A stretch of 21,875 nucleotides of DNA from an uncultured Lachnospiraceae bacterium (lineage in GTDB: Bacteria > Bacillota > Clostridia > Lachnospirales > Lachnospiraceae), in assembly GCA_947628025.1 (NCBI GenBank), contig CANQYH010000017.1:1-21875 (forward strand), given 5' to 3'. Positions within the stretch are counted from its first letter, which is position 1. Every line of letters starts with the position of its first letter. Shown here piece after piece: positions 7,419 through 15,323 of the stretch. A model generated the notes under the pieces. The model was not told the origin of the DNA and did not search any database. It worked only from the letters and a program-made list of their open reading frames with translations. Position numbers and translations under genes: made by a program.

Positions 7419-9188
7419 TCAGCCCGCTCCCTGCTCTGCCTGGGTCATGGTGTAAAGCTCATAATACATTCCTTTCTTTTCCATCAGGGACCAATGGTTC
7501 CCCTCCTCAACGATCCGGTTCCCCGACAGCACCAGGATCCGGTCCGCCCCCTGGATCGTGGACAGGCGGTGGGCGATGGTCAGCGTCGTGCGGCCCTGCG
7601 CCAGCTTATCCAGCGACAGGTTTACCAGATGCTCGCTCTCATTGTCCAGAGCCGACGTAGCCTCGTCCAGCACCAGGATCGCCGGGTTCTTCAAAAACAC
7701 GCGCGCGATGCTGATCCGCTGCTTCTGTCCGCCGGACAATTTCACTCCCCGCTCGCCCACATATGTATCGTAACCGTTTTTCAGCTGGCTGATAAACTCG
7801 TGAGCCCCCGCCAGCTTCGCCGCTTCCACAACCTCCTCCCGGGACGCCCCCGGCCGCCCGTAGGCGATATTCTCATAAACCGTGCCCGAAAACAGGTACA
7901 CGTCCTGCTGCACCACGCCGATGTTGGTCCGCAGGCTCCGAAGCGTCACATGGCGGATATCCTGCCCGTCAACCAGTATCCTGCCGGATGTAGTGTCATA
8001 AAATCTGGGGATCAGGTTACAAAGGGTTGTCTTTCCGCCGCCGGAGGGCCCCACCAGAGCCACCTTTTCCCCGGGCCGGATCGTCAGATCGATATCGTCC
8101 AGCACCGGATTGTGATCGTCCGGATACTCAAAGCTCACATGCTCGAACGTAATGGTCCCATTCACCCCGGTCAGTTCCTGCGCGTCCGCCTCGTCAAAAA
8201 TATCGATCTCCGCATCCATGATCTCCGCGAACCGCTCGATCCCGGTCATTCCTCTCTGGAACTGCTCGGCGAACTCGATGATGCGCCGGATTGTCGTCAA
8301 AAGCGTCGACACATACATGGTATAGGCCACCAGGTCTCCGGACGTGATCTGTCCGTGATACAAAAAGATCCCGCCGGCCACGATCACCACGGTATACATA
8401 ATGCCGTCGAACATCCGGACCGTATCCTGGAAAGACGCCATGTAACGGTACATCTCCCGTTTGATCTGCAGAAATTCCTGGTTGCCGTGACGAAATTTCT
8501 CGATCTCGATGTCCTGATTGGAAAATGCGCGCACGACCCGGTTGCCCAGCAAATTATCCTCGATCTGCGCGTTCAGCTCGCCGATCTGGTGCCGCTGCTT
8601 TTTGAACGCCGCGCGCATCTTTAAATTAAAATACGTACAGGACAGCACCATCACCGGCACGATCACGAAAATGATCACCGTCAACAGCACATGGATGCGA
8701 ATCAAAATCACGAACGCTACCACCGCTTTCACAAAAGCGATGAAAAACTCCTCCGGGCAATGGTGGGCGAACTCGGTCACATCGAACAGGTCGTTGGTGA
8801 TGCGGGACATTAACTGCCCCACTTTCGTATTGTTAAAGTAGCTGTCGGACAGCTTCTGCAGATGCTCAAACGCGTCCTGCCGCATGTCCGTCTCGATCTT
8901 CGCGCCCATTACATGGCCCGTATACGCCATATAAAAATTCGCCACCGCATCCACGATCCGCAGCGCAAAATACAAAAATCCGATGCCGCAGATCGTCCGT
9001 ACCGTCAGCGAGGTCACATCCGCCACGCCCTGATTGGTGATATACCGCAGGATCATCGGAAGCACCAGCTCGCATACCGTCGTCATCGACGCACAGAACA
9101 GGTCCATCAGAAGCGTCGGTATATATTTGCGGTAATACGGGGCAAACCGCCTCAAAAGCTCCGTCGTTTTCATTCTCTTCTGTTCCAT
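7419..9188 (-). CDS. ABC exporter, fused membrane and ATPase domains (MsbA/LmrA-like)
   Basis: A 589-residue half-transporter that should work as a homodimer (or with a partner encoded elsewhere) to export a lipid, drug or peptide. Six membrane helices occupy about residues 15-320. The nucleotide-binding domain shows Walker A GPSGGGKTT (about 380), Q-loop VQQDVYLFSGT, signature LSGGQ (about 483), Walker B ILVLDEATSALD (about 506) and H-loop AHRLS (about 541). All catalytic residues are intact. A GTG at 9203 is in frame, but the ATG at 9188 is preferred because GGAG lies at good spacing before it. The substrate cannot be read from sequence. It lies downstream of the hybrid kinase gene, with a 145-base gap. 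Confidence 0.93.
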   Translation of the reverse strand: MEQKRMKTTELLRRFAPYYRKYIPTLLMDLFCASMTTVCELVLPMILRYITNQGVADVTSLTVRTICGIGFLYFALRIVDAVANFYMAYTGHVMGAKIETDMRQDAFEHLQKLSDSYFNNTKVGQLMSRITNDLFDVTEFAHHCPEEFFIAFVKAVVAFVILIRIHVLLTVIIFVIVPVMVLSCTYFNLKMRAAFKKQRHQIGELNAQIEDNLLGNRVVRAFSNQDIEIEKFRHGNQEFLQIKREMYRYMASFQDTVRMFDGIMYTVVIVAGGIFLYHGQITSGDLVAYTMYVSTLLTTIRRIIEFAEQFQRGMTGIERFAEIMDAEIDIFDEADAQELTGVNGTITFEHVSFEYPDDHNPVLDDIDLTIRPGEKVALVGPSGGGKTTLCNLIPRFYDTTSGRILVDGQDIRHVTLRSLRTNIGVVQQDVYLFSGTVYENIAYGRPGASREEVVEAAKLAGAHEFISQLKNGYDTYVGERGVKLSGGQKQRISIARVFLKNPAILVLDEATSALDNESEHLVNLSLDKLAQGRTTLTIAHRLSTIQGADRILVLSGNRIVEEGNHWSLMEKKGMYYELYTMTQAEQGAG

Positions 9189-9333
9189 CGCTGAACTCTC
9201 CACTCCATTTCTATGCGGCCGCGCAGCTTTCGGACATACGCGGTCCTCCCCGACGGGCTCTTCTTATTCTAACTCATTTTATGCGGAAAAGGAAGTTTTT
9301 TTCCGGAAATTCCCCGTCACAGCCTCCCGGCGC

Positions 9334-12270
9334 TCACAGCCAGCGGTCCAACACCTCCATGAGCTTCGCCACCTCCACCGGCTTCGCCACATGGTCGTTC
9401 ATTCCCGCTTCATGGGCCTCGCGGATATCGTCGGCAAAGGCGTTGGCCGTCATGGCGATGATCGGCACCGTTTTCGCGTCGGCACGGTCCATGGCGCGGA
9501 TACGGCGGGCAGCCTCGTAACCGTTCATCACCGGCATCTGGATGTCCATAAAGATCAGATCGTAAGTCCCCTCCGCGCTCCCGGCCACCTTATCCACTGC
9601 CTCCTGGCCGTCCTCCGCCTGTTCCACTTCCACGCCGATACAGCTGAGCAGTTCCTGCGCGATCTCCCGGTTCAGTTCATTGTCCTCCACCAGAAGCACC
9701 CGCTTGTCGGCGTGATCCGCCTGTTCCAGCTGGTCCGTTTCCAGCTTCACCTGCTTTTCTTCCAGCTCCAGCACGGATTTAAGCGCATAGACCAGCCGGG
9801 AGCGGAACAACGGTTTCTCGATGAACGCCTGGATCCCGGCGTCCCTGGCCTGGGCCTCCACCTCCGTCCAGTCGTATGCGGAAAGAATGATGATCGGCAT
9901 CCCGTCTCCGACCAGGCGACGTATCTCCCGGGCGGCGGCCACGCCGTCTTTCCCCGGCATCTTCCAGTCCAGGATCACGGCCGCAAAGCTGTCCCCCGCA
10001 TCGCAGGCCTCCTGTACGGCCCGGACGGCGGCATCCCCGTCGGACACCCACTGAGCCTTTGTTCCGATGCTCTCCAGGATCTCACATGCGCCGACGCAGG
10101 AATCCTCGTCGTCGTCCGCCACCAGAATCCGCAGATCCCGCAGTCCCTCTACGTCCTCCTCCTCCGGTTCCTGGAGACGCAGATGCACCTCGACGGTAAA
10201 CTTAGAGCCCACTCCCAGCCGGCTCTCCACCCGGATATCCCCGTCCATCATCCGCACGATATTCCTCGTGATTGACATGCCCAGTCCGGTTCCCTCGATC
10301 TTCTGGTTCACGGAATCGCGGGACCGCGTAAACGGATCGAAAATGGTCTTGAGAAATTCCTCGTCCATCCCGATCCCCGTATCCTCGCAGACAAACTCAT
10401 AGCAGCCCATGCCGTGGATACGGGACGGTCGCTCCCGGATCGAAAACGTGATCGTGCCGCCCTCCGGAGTGAATTTTACGGCATTGCCCAGGATATTCAC
10501 AAAAATCTGCCGCAGGCGCAGCGTATCCCCGATCACTTCCTCGTGATCGATATGCTCGATATGGACCTTTAACTGCTGGCGCTTGCCGGATATCTGGCCT
10601 TTGATGATCGTGACCACGCTCTCCACCAGATCCGCCATGCCGAACGGTTCCTCCGAGAGCGTGACCTTGCCGCTCTCGATCTTGGACATATCCAGCACGT
10701 CGTTGATGAGAGCCAGCAGGTGCCGGCTGGAGATCGTGATCTTATTCAGGCAGTCGGTCAGCCGCTCCCGATCGTCCATATGCATGGCGGCCACGGCCGT
10801 CATGCCCATGATCGCGTTCATGGGGGTGCGGATATCGTGGGACATCCGGGCCAGGAAATCCGATTTTGCCCGGTTGGCCGCCTCCGCCGCCTCGGACGCG
10901 TTTTTCAGCGCCGTGCGGATCTCCATCTCCCGCTCTTTCAAAGCGGTCACATCCTGGATCGCAAACAGCACATGTTCCGGCCGTCCCTCCCGCCGGTCCA
11001 GGCACAGCACGGAAAGATTCTCCCAGCGGCGCCCGTCCATTTCGATCTGATACTCAAACCGGAGATAAGGCACGTCCTCTGTCAGATTCTCCCGCACATA
11101 TTCCTCGGAAATGACCGTGCTCATGGGCGTCCCATTGCCGTCGTCCGTCAGGTATCTGGCGGCCAGATATTGGATCAGCTCTTCATAGACTCCCTGTTCC
11201 GCCGCGCCGCACCGCTTATTCTCCAGATACTGATACGTACCAGTCCCAAAATCCACCAGGGCGAAGCGGGAGAATAGCTGCGTCACCGCGTCCACGATCT
11301 GGGACATCTCCTGCTTTTCCGACACCAGCTTCTTCCGCTGCGCCCGGTTCTTCAGCGCCAGAAAAAGCAGGTACGCCAGAAACGCCGCGGCCAGCTTCAA
11401 TTCCAGCGCGATCCCGGCGGAATTGGCGCTGTCCGTCATCGTCCGGCTCACCACAGACGGGAAGCTCTGCACCAGCACCCACTCTTGATCCTCCAGTACC
11501 TTTACGTAAGCGCTGCCCGCGCCATTTTCCCCATAATAATTAAAGCTGTTGAAATCAATATCGTTATCGCCATTTAAGGTATCTCTCAGCTTCTGCAGGT
11601 CCTCCGCGGAGAGCCGGCCGGACTGCACCAAAGTCTCTGTCAGATTCTCCGGCGGATCGTCGTCCCCCACGGAAAGGATCACGCGGCCGCTGCGCTCCAG
11701 CAGGTACGTACTGCCCTGAACGCCGAAATAGCGCGAGCCCAGCACGCTGTCGACCGTGTCCCCCCGGTAAATGCAGCTGAGTACGCCGATGATCCTGTCC
11801 GCATAATAAAACGGCGTATAGAAGATCAACAGCGTCTCATTGGTAATGCGGGAATTATAGACCACGCATTTGCCGCTTTTCCCCTGCATCCCCAGCTGGA
11901 AATACTCCCGGTCCGACAGATCCGCCGTCCGCCCGTCCGCCGTCAGGTCCATGCCATCCGCGGAAATAAATTCAATATAATCAAACGGAGAACGCGCGGT
12001 CATGTCCTGCAGGATCTTCTCGTTCACCTCCGGTCCCGCGATCACCGCGCCGTACAGGCTGGCCAGCAGCTCCGCGTTGCTCACAGAAGTCCTGACCAGA
12101 TCGTTCACCTGCGCCGCCGTCTGACTGGTCGCCGCCTCGATAAAACTGTCGTTCTGCTGAAGAATACGACGGCGGTTATCGCGGGTAAAAGCGAAAAAAG
12201 AATAGCCGATAAACGCCAGCAGCGCCCCCACGAAAACCAGTTCCCAGACAACCGCCCTGTTTTTCTTCAT
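9334..12270 (-). CDS. Hybrid sensor histidine kinase with two receiver domains
   Basis: A 978-residue signalling protein. A membrane segment (about 9-27) is followed by a large extracellular sensor resembling a dCache domain (SPFDYIEFISADGMDLTADG, DREYFQLGMQGKSG), a second membrane segment near 290-305, a PAS-like segment ending in FAIQDVTALKERE, and HisKA with MSHDIRTPMNAIMGM (His near 478). HATPase follows with NILGNAVKFTPEGG (about 597), DTGIGMD and GTGLGMSI. Two receivers come next: REC1 (ADDDED, ILDWKMPG with Asp near 767, EKP) and REC2 (VEDNELNRE, FMDIQMPV with Asp near 908, AKPV). It ends after REC2 with no DNA-binding or HPt domain, so output must pass to another protein. The ATG follows GGAGGAGG at good spacing. 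dCache sensors usually bind small ligands such as amino acids; the ligand here is unknown. Confidence 0.94.
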   Translation of the reverse strand: MKKNRAVVWELVFVGALLAFIGYSFFAFTRDNRRRILQQNDSFIEAATSQTAAQVNDLVRTSVSNAELLASLYGAVIAGPEVNEKILQDMTARSPFDYIEFISADGMDLTADGRTADLSDREYFQLGMQGKSGKCVVYNSRITNETLLIFYTPFYYADRIIGVLSCIYRGDTVDSVLGSRYFGVQGSTYLLERSGRVILSVGDDDPPENLTETLVQSGRLSAEDLQKLRDTLNGDNDIDFNSFNYYGENGAGSAYVKVLEDQEWVLVQSFPSVVSRTMTDSANSAGIALELKLAAAFLAYLLFLALKNRAQRKKLVSEKQEMSQIVDAVTQLFSRFALVDFGTGTYQYLENKRCGAAEQGVYEELIQYLAARYLTDDGNGTPMSTVISEEYVRENLTEDVPYLRFEYQIEMDGRRWENLSVLCLDRREGRPEHVLFAIQDVTALKEREMEIRTALKNASEAAEAANRAKSDFLARMSHDIRTPMNAIMGMTAVAAMHMDDRERLTDCLNKITISSRHLLALINDVLDMSKIESGKVTLSEEPFGMADLVESVVTIIKGQISGKRQQLKVHIEHIDHEEVIGDTLRLRQIFVNILGNAVKFTPEGGTITFSIRERPSRIHGMGCYEFVCEDTGIGMDEEFLKTIFDPFTRSRDSVNQKIEGTGLGMSITRNIVRMMDGDIRVESRLGVGSKFTVEVHLRLQEPEEEDVEGLRDLRILVADDDEDSCVGACEILESIGTKAQWVSDGDAAVRAVQEACDAGDSFAAVILDWKMPGKDGVAAAREIRRLVGDGMPIIILSAYDWTEVEAQARDAGIQAFIEKPLFRSRLVYALKSVLELEEKQVKLETDQLEQADHADKRVLLVEDNELNREIAQELLSCIGVEVEQAEDGQEAVDKVAGSAEGTYDLIFMDIQMPVMNGYEAARRIRAMDRADAKTVPIIAMTANAFADDIREAHEAGMNDHVAKPVEVAKLMEVLDRWL

Positions 12271-12360
12271 CTTTCCATGTCCTCCTCCGGCACCAAAACC
12301 AAAACTCTTCGGCCGCCGCGCCGCCCGGATGCGGACGCGCTTTGAACCGATTTGAACTTT

Positions 12361-12389
12361 ATCTTACCATACATCCCGGTCCGGTGCAA
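12361..12389 (-). promoter_or_regulatory. Candidate promoter of the hybrid kinase
   Basis: On the minus strand TTGCAC (complement of 12384-12389) and TAAGAT (complement of 12361-12366) are 17 bases apart. The -10 is preceded by TGG, an extended -10 feature. The predicted start lies about 85 bases before the kinase ATG. The -35 matches the consensus only in its TTG. Confidence 0.5.
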
Positions 12390-12453
12390 CGTAAAATCCG
12401 CGCCTGCCCTGATTTTTGCCAAAAGGTTTTATGGAGAAATCCGGCCGAACATA

Positions 12454-12482
12454 TAGACGAATCCCCGATTCTGGCGTATAAT
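12454..12482 (+). promoter_or_regulatory. Promoter of the zinc-ribbon membrane protein gene
   Basis: TAGACG (12454-12459) and a perfect TATAAT (12477-12482) are separated by 17 bases, about 80 bases upstream of the ATG at 12562. The promoter is divergent from the one proposed for the hybrid kinase, with the two -35 elements about 65 bases apart, so shared regulation is possible. Confidence 0.65.
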
Positions 12483-12561
12483 AATCCCGTAGCGAACCAA
12501 ATGCGGCTGCCGGACCTGTCTCCGGCACATTTACAATATAAACTGCAAAGGAGAACCGATC

Positions 12562-13425
12562 ATGCCATACTGTCCCAAATGCGATATGGAATTTGTAGAT
12601 GGGATCACCGTCTGCACCGACTGCGGCGGCCCTCTCGTCGAATCCGAAGCGGCCGCCAGGGCCATGAAAGCAGAAGAACAGGCCAAAAACAGGGCCCGTG
12701 AAAAAGCCATGTATGAAGAATACCTGAAAAGCCTGCAGGGCGATCCGGATGAAGAACTTTCCGATCCGGCCGATCCCATAGAAGATCCGGCCTCTGAAAC
12801 GGACACTGAAAAAGAGGAATACACAGACGCGGAAGAAACCGATCCGGCCGGTACGGAAGTCAGCGAGGAAGAACTCCAGGCTCTCCAGGCGGAGGTCCTG
12901 CGGCAGACCGGCGACCGGTCCGCTCCCAGGATCGCCCATATTTACGTGGACAAGTCCCAAAAATACGACGATCTGAAATCCTCTGCCTCCGCGTTCCTGA
13001 TCGTAGGCGGCGTGCTCCTCGCCGTGTCCATACTGGCCTGGACCGGCGTCCTCCCCATTCCTATGGCCTCGGTCTCCGGAACGATCTTCCGGACCGTGCT
13101 CACCGTCATGGGCCTCGCCTCCCTGTTCGTCTGGTTCAGCAGCAGCCGCGAAGCCAAAAAGCTGGCCCCGGAGATCGCCCGGGAAAAAGACCGGACCCGG
13201 GAACTGGTCCAATGGTTCTCCGACCACTATACGGCGGACGATATCGACGCCGCGATCGCCGGGCGCGAAGAACTGACCGATGAGGAACTGAGCCTGAAAC
13301 GGTTCCAGCTGATTCAGGATTATCTGATCACGCACCACGATCTGCCGGATCCGGCCTACGTGGACGCTTTAAGCGAAGAAATCTACGCGAATCTGTTTGA
13401 AGAAAAGACCGGTTCCCCGCAGTAA
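12562..13425 (+). CDS. Zinc-ribbon protein with two membrane segments, function unknown
   Basis: A 287-residue protein of no family I can name. Residues 4-21 form a CPKC-x10-CTDC zinc ribbon of the rubredoxin-like type. An Ala/Glu-rich, probably coiled-coil stretch (about 28-55) follows, then an acidic Asp/Glu/Pro-rich linker (about 60-110). Two hydrophobic segments come next, at about 142-163 and 170-190. The C-terminal part is charged and helical (about 195-287). Both ends would lie on the same side, presumably the cytosol. AAAGGAGA sits 8 bases before the ATG. It is the only convincing intact plus-strand gene in the window. It is transcribed divergently from the hybrid kinase and ends at its own terminator. 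Similar zinc-ribbon membrane proteins are common in Lachnospiraceae and are usually annotated as hypothetical. Confidence 0.88.
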   Translation: MPYCPKCDMEFVDGITVCTDCGGPLVESEAAARAMKAEEQAKNRAREKAMYEEYLKSLQGDPDEELSDPADPIEDPASETDTEKEEYTDAEETDPAGTEVSEEELQALQAEVLRQTGDRSAPRIAHIYVDKSQKYDDLKSSASAFLIVGGVLLAVSILAWTGVLPIPMASVSGTIFRTVLTVMGLASLFVWFSSSREAKKLAPEIAREKDRTRELVQWFSDHYTADDIDAAIAGREELTDEELSLKRFQLIQDYLITHHDLPDPAYVDALSEEIYANLFEEKTGSPQ

Positions 13426-13489
13426 CCTGCGGGATAAACCCTGTAACCTGTCCATACCTGCGTGGTTAAATCAGCGCCATTACGTCAAA

Positions 13490-13534
13490 CGCCTGCCCCA
13501 AGGACGGTCGTTCCATTCGGGGCAGGCGCTTTTT
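13490..13534 (+). terminator. Intrinsic terminator after the zinc-ribbon gene
   Basis: CGCCTGCCCC (13490-13499) and GGGGCAGGCG (13519-13528) form a perfect 10-bp stem with a 19-base loop, followed by CTTTTT. In the opposite direction only a weak TTTG follows, so it may partly stop gpmI transcription too. Confidence 0.85.
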
Positions 13535-13627
13535 ATCCTTTCATTATAAAACTATATCCGGCGAAAGTGCCTCATCCGGCAGCCCGGAATTGCCGCAGCT
13601 TCACAGCCATCCGCCCCGCTGTCCGTT

Positions 13628-15172
13628 TCATTTCACCAGCAGCGACTCTCCGGTCATTTCTTTCGGCTTCTCCATGCCCATCAGTTCGATCAGCGTCGGC
13701 ACGATATCTGCCAGCTTGCCGCCCTCGCGCAGTTTGTAAGACGGGTCCGCGTTCACCAGGATGAACGGCACCGGATTCGTCGTATGCGCCGTGAACGGTT
13801 CGCCGGTCTCATAATCGATCAGCTGCTCCGCGTTGCCGTGATCGGCGCAGATGAACATCACGCCGTCCACTTCCCTGATCGCTTCCACCGCACGTCCCAC
13901 GCAGGCGTCCACCGTTTCGATGGCCTTGATCGCCGCGGCCTCCACGCCGGTGTGGCCCACCATATCCGGGTTTGCAAAATTGATGATGATCACATCGTAC
14001 TTGCCGGACTTGATGCACTCGACCAGCTTGTCGCAGACGCCCGGCGCGCTCATCTCCGGTTTCAGATCGTAGGTCGGCACTTCTTTCGGGGACGGGATCA
14101 GGAACCGGTCCTCGCCCTCGTTTGGCTCCTCCACGCCGCCGTTGAAGAAAAAGGTCACATGCGCGTACTTCTCCGTCTCCGCGATCCTGGCCTGCTTCAG
14201 CCCGTTAGCCGCCAGCCACTCGCCGAATGTGTTGGTCACCATCTCTTTCTTAAACGCCACCAGCTTATTCTCGATCGTATCGTCGTAATCAGTGAAGCAG
14301 ACATAGACCAGGTCCTTCATCCTCGGCCCGCGCTCAAAACCGGTAAACTCCTCGTCGCAGAACGCCCTGGTGATCTCGCGGGCGCGGTCCGGACGGAAGT
14401 TATAGAAGATAATAGAATCGCCGTCTTTCACGGTCGCCACCGGATGCCCGTCCTCCGTCACAATGACCGGCTCCACGAACTCGTCGAACACTTCCTTGTC
14501 GTAGGACGCCTGGATGCCTGCCGCGGCGCTCTCCGCCGGATTCCCCTCGCCCATGACCAGCGCATGGTAAGCCCGCTCCACGCGGTCCCAGCGCTTATCG
14601 CGGTCCATCGCATAAAAACGTCCCTGCACCGTGGCGACCTTGCCCACGCCGAGCTCCGCCATCTTCGCTTCCAATTCCTCCACGTATCCCTTGCCGGAAG
14701 CCGGAGGCGTATCGCGGCCGTCCAGGAAGCAATGCACATAAACCTTCGTCAGCCCATGGCGCTTCGCCAGCTCCAAAAGCCCGTAGATATGCGTGTTGTG
14801 GCTGTGAACGCCGCCGTCGGACACCAGGCCCCACATATGCAGCGCCGAATCATTCTTCTTACAGTTCTCCACCGCCGTCAGAAACTCCGGGATCTCAAAG
14901 AAATCTCCGTCCTGGATCGACTTGGTGATCCGGGTCAGCTCCTGATATACGATGCGTCCCGCGCCCATGTTCAGGTGCCCCACCTCAGAATTGCCCATCT
15001 GCCCGTCCGGCAGGCCCACATACAGACCGCTGGCCTGTCCTTTCACAAAAGGACACTGGCTCATCAGCTGGTCCATCACCGGCGTCCTGGCCTCGCAGAC
15101 CGCGTTGGCCTCGCACCGGTCGTTCAGGCCGTAACCGTCGAGAATCATTAATACTGCTGGTTTTTTTCTCAT
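13628..15172 (-). CDS. gpmI: 2,3-bisphosphoglycerate-independent phosphoglycerate mutase
   Basis: This manganese-dependent glycolytic enzyme interconverts 3- and 2-phosphoglycerate through a phosphoserine intermediate. The 514-residue length is normal. LMILDGYG gives metal ligand Asp12, and GQMGNSEVGHLNMGAGR gives the catalytic Ser62. FLDGRDTPP, NFRPDRARE, FANPDMVGHTG and CADHGNAEQ are the remaining conserved metal and substrate segments. An ATG two codons earlier (15178) is in frame, but the ATG at 15172 is preferred because GAGGTG lies 7 bases upstream of it. The gene has its own promoter in the gap after the antiporter gene and converges on the zinc-ribbon gene. In many Clostridia it follows tpiA directly; here about 4 kb intervene. 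Confidence 0.97.
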   Translation of the reverse strand: MRKKPAVLMILDGYGLNDRCEANAVCEARTPVMDQLMSQCPFVKGQASGLYVGLPDGQMGNSEVGHLNMGAGRIVYQELTRITKSIQDGDFFEIPEFLTAVENCKKNDSALHMWGLVSDGGVHSHNTHIYGLLELAKRHGLTKVYVHCFLDGRDTPPASGKGYVEELEAKMAELGVGKVATVQGRFYAMDRDKRWDRVERAYHALVMGEGNPAESAAAGIQASYDKEVFDEFVEPVIVTEDGHPVATVKDGDSIIFYNFRPDRAREITRAFCDEEFTGFERGPRMKDLVYVCFTDYDDTIENKLVAFKKEMVTNTFGEWLAANGLKQARIAETEKYAHVTFFFNGGVEEPNEGEDRFLIPSPKEVPTYDLKPEMSAPGVCDKLVECIKSGKYDVIIINFANPDMVGHTGVEAAAIKAIETVDACVGRAVEAIREVDGVMFICADHGNAEQLIDYETGEPFTAHTTNPVPFILVNADPSYKLREGGKLADIVPTLIELMGMEKPKEMTGESLLVK

Positions 15173-15289
15173 GATCATTCACCTCTGATTTCATTCTATT
15201 CGGCGGCCGTCCGCCGCGGCATACTTTCCGCGCGCAAAAACGGCCATCCGCCCGCTAGATCCGCTTGCGTGGATTTTTTCACGATCTTT

Positions 15290-15318
15290 ATTGTACACGA
15301 ATTGGAAGCATTATGCAA
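15290..15318 (-). promoter_or_regulatory. gpmI promoter (SigA-type)
   Basis: On the minus strand TTGCAT (complement of 15313-15318) and TACAAT (complement of 15290-15295) are separated by 17 bases. The promoter starts just after the antiporter stop codon region and gives a leader of about 110 bases to the gpmI ATG. It uses the same TTGCAT -35 as purA. Confidence 0.75.
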
Positions 15319-15323
15319 CCATT

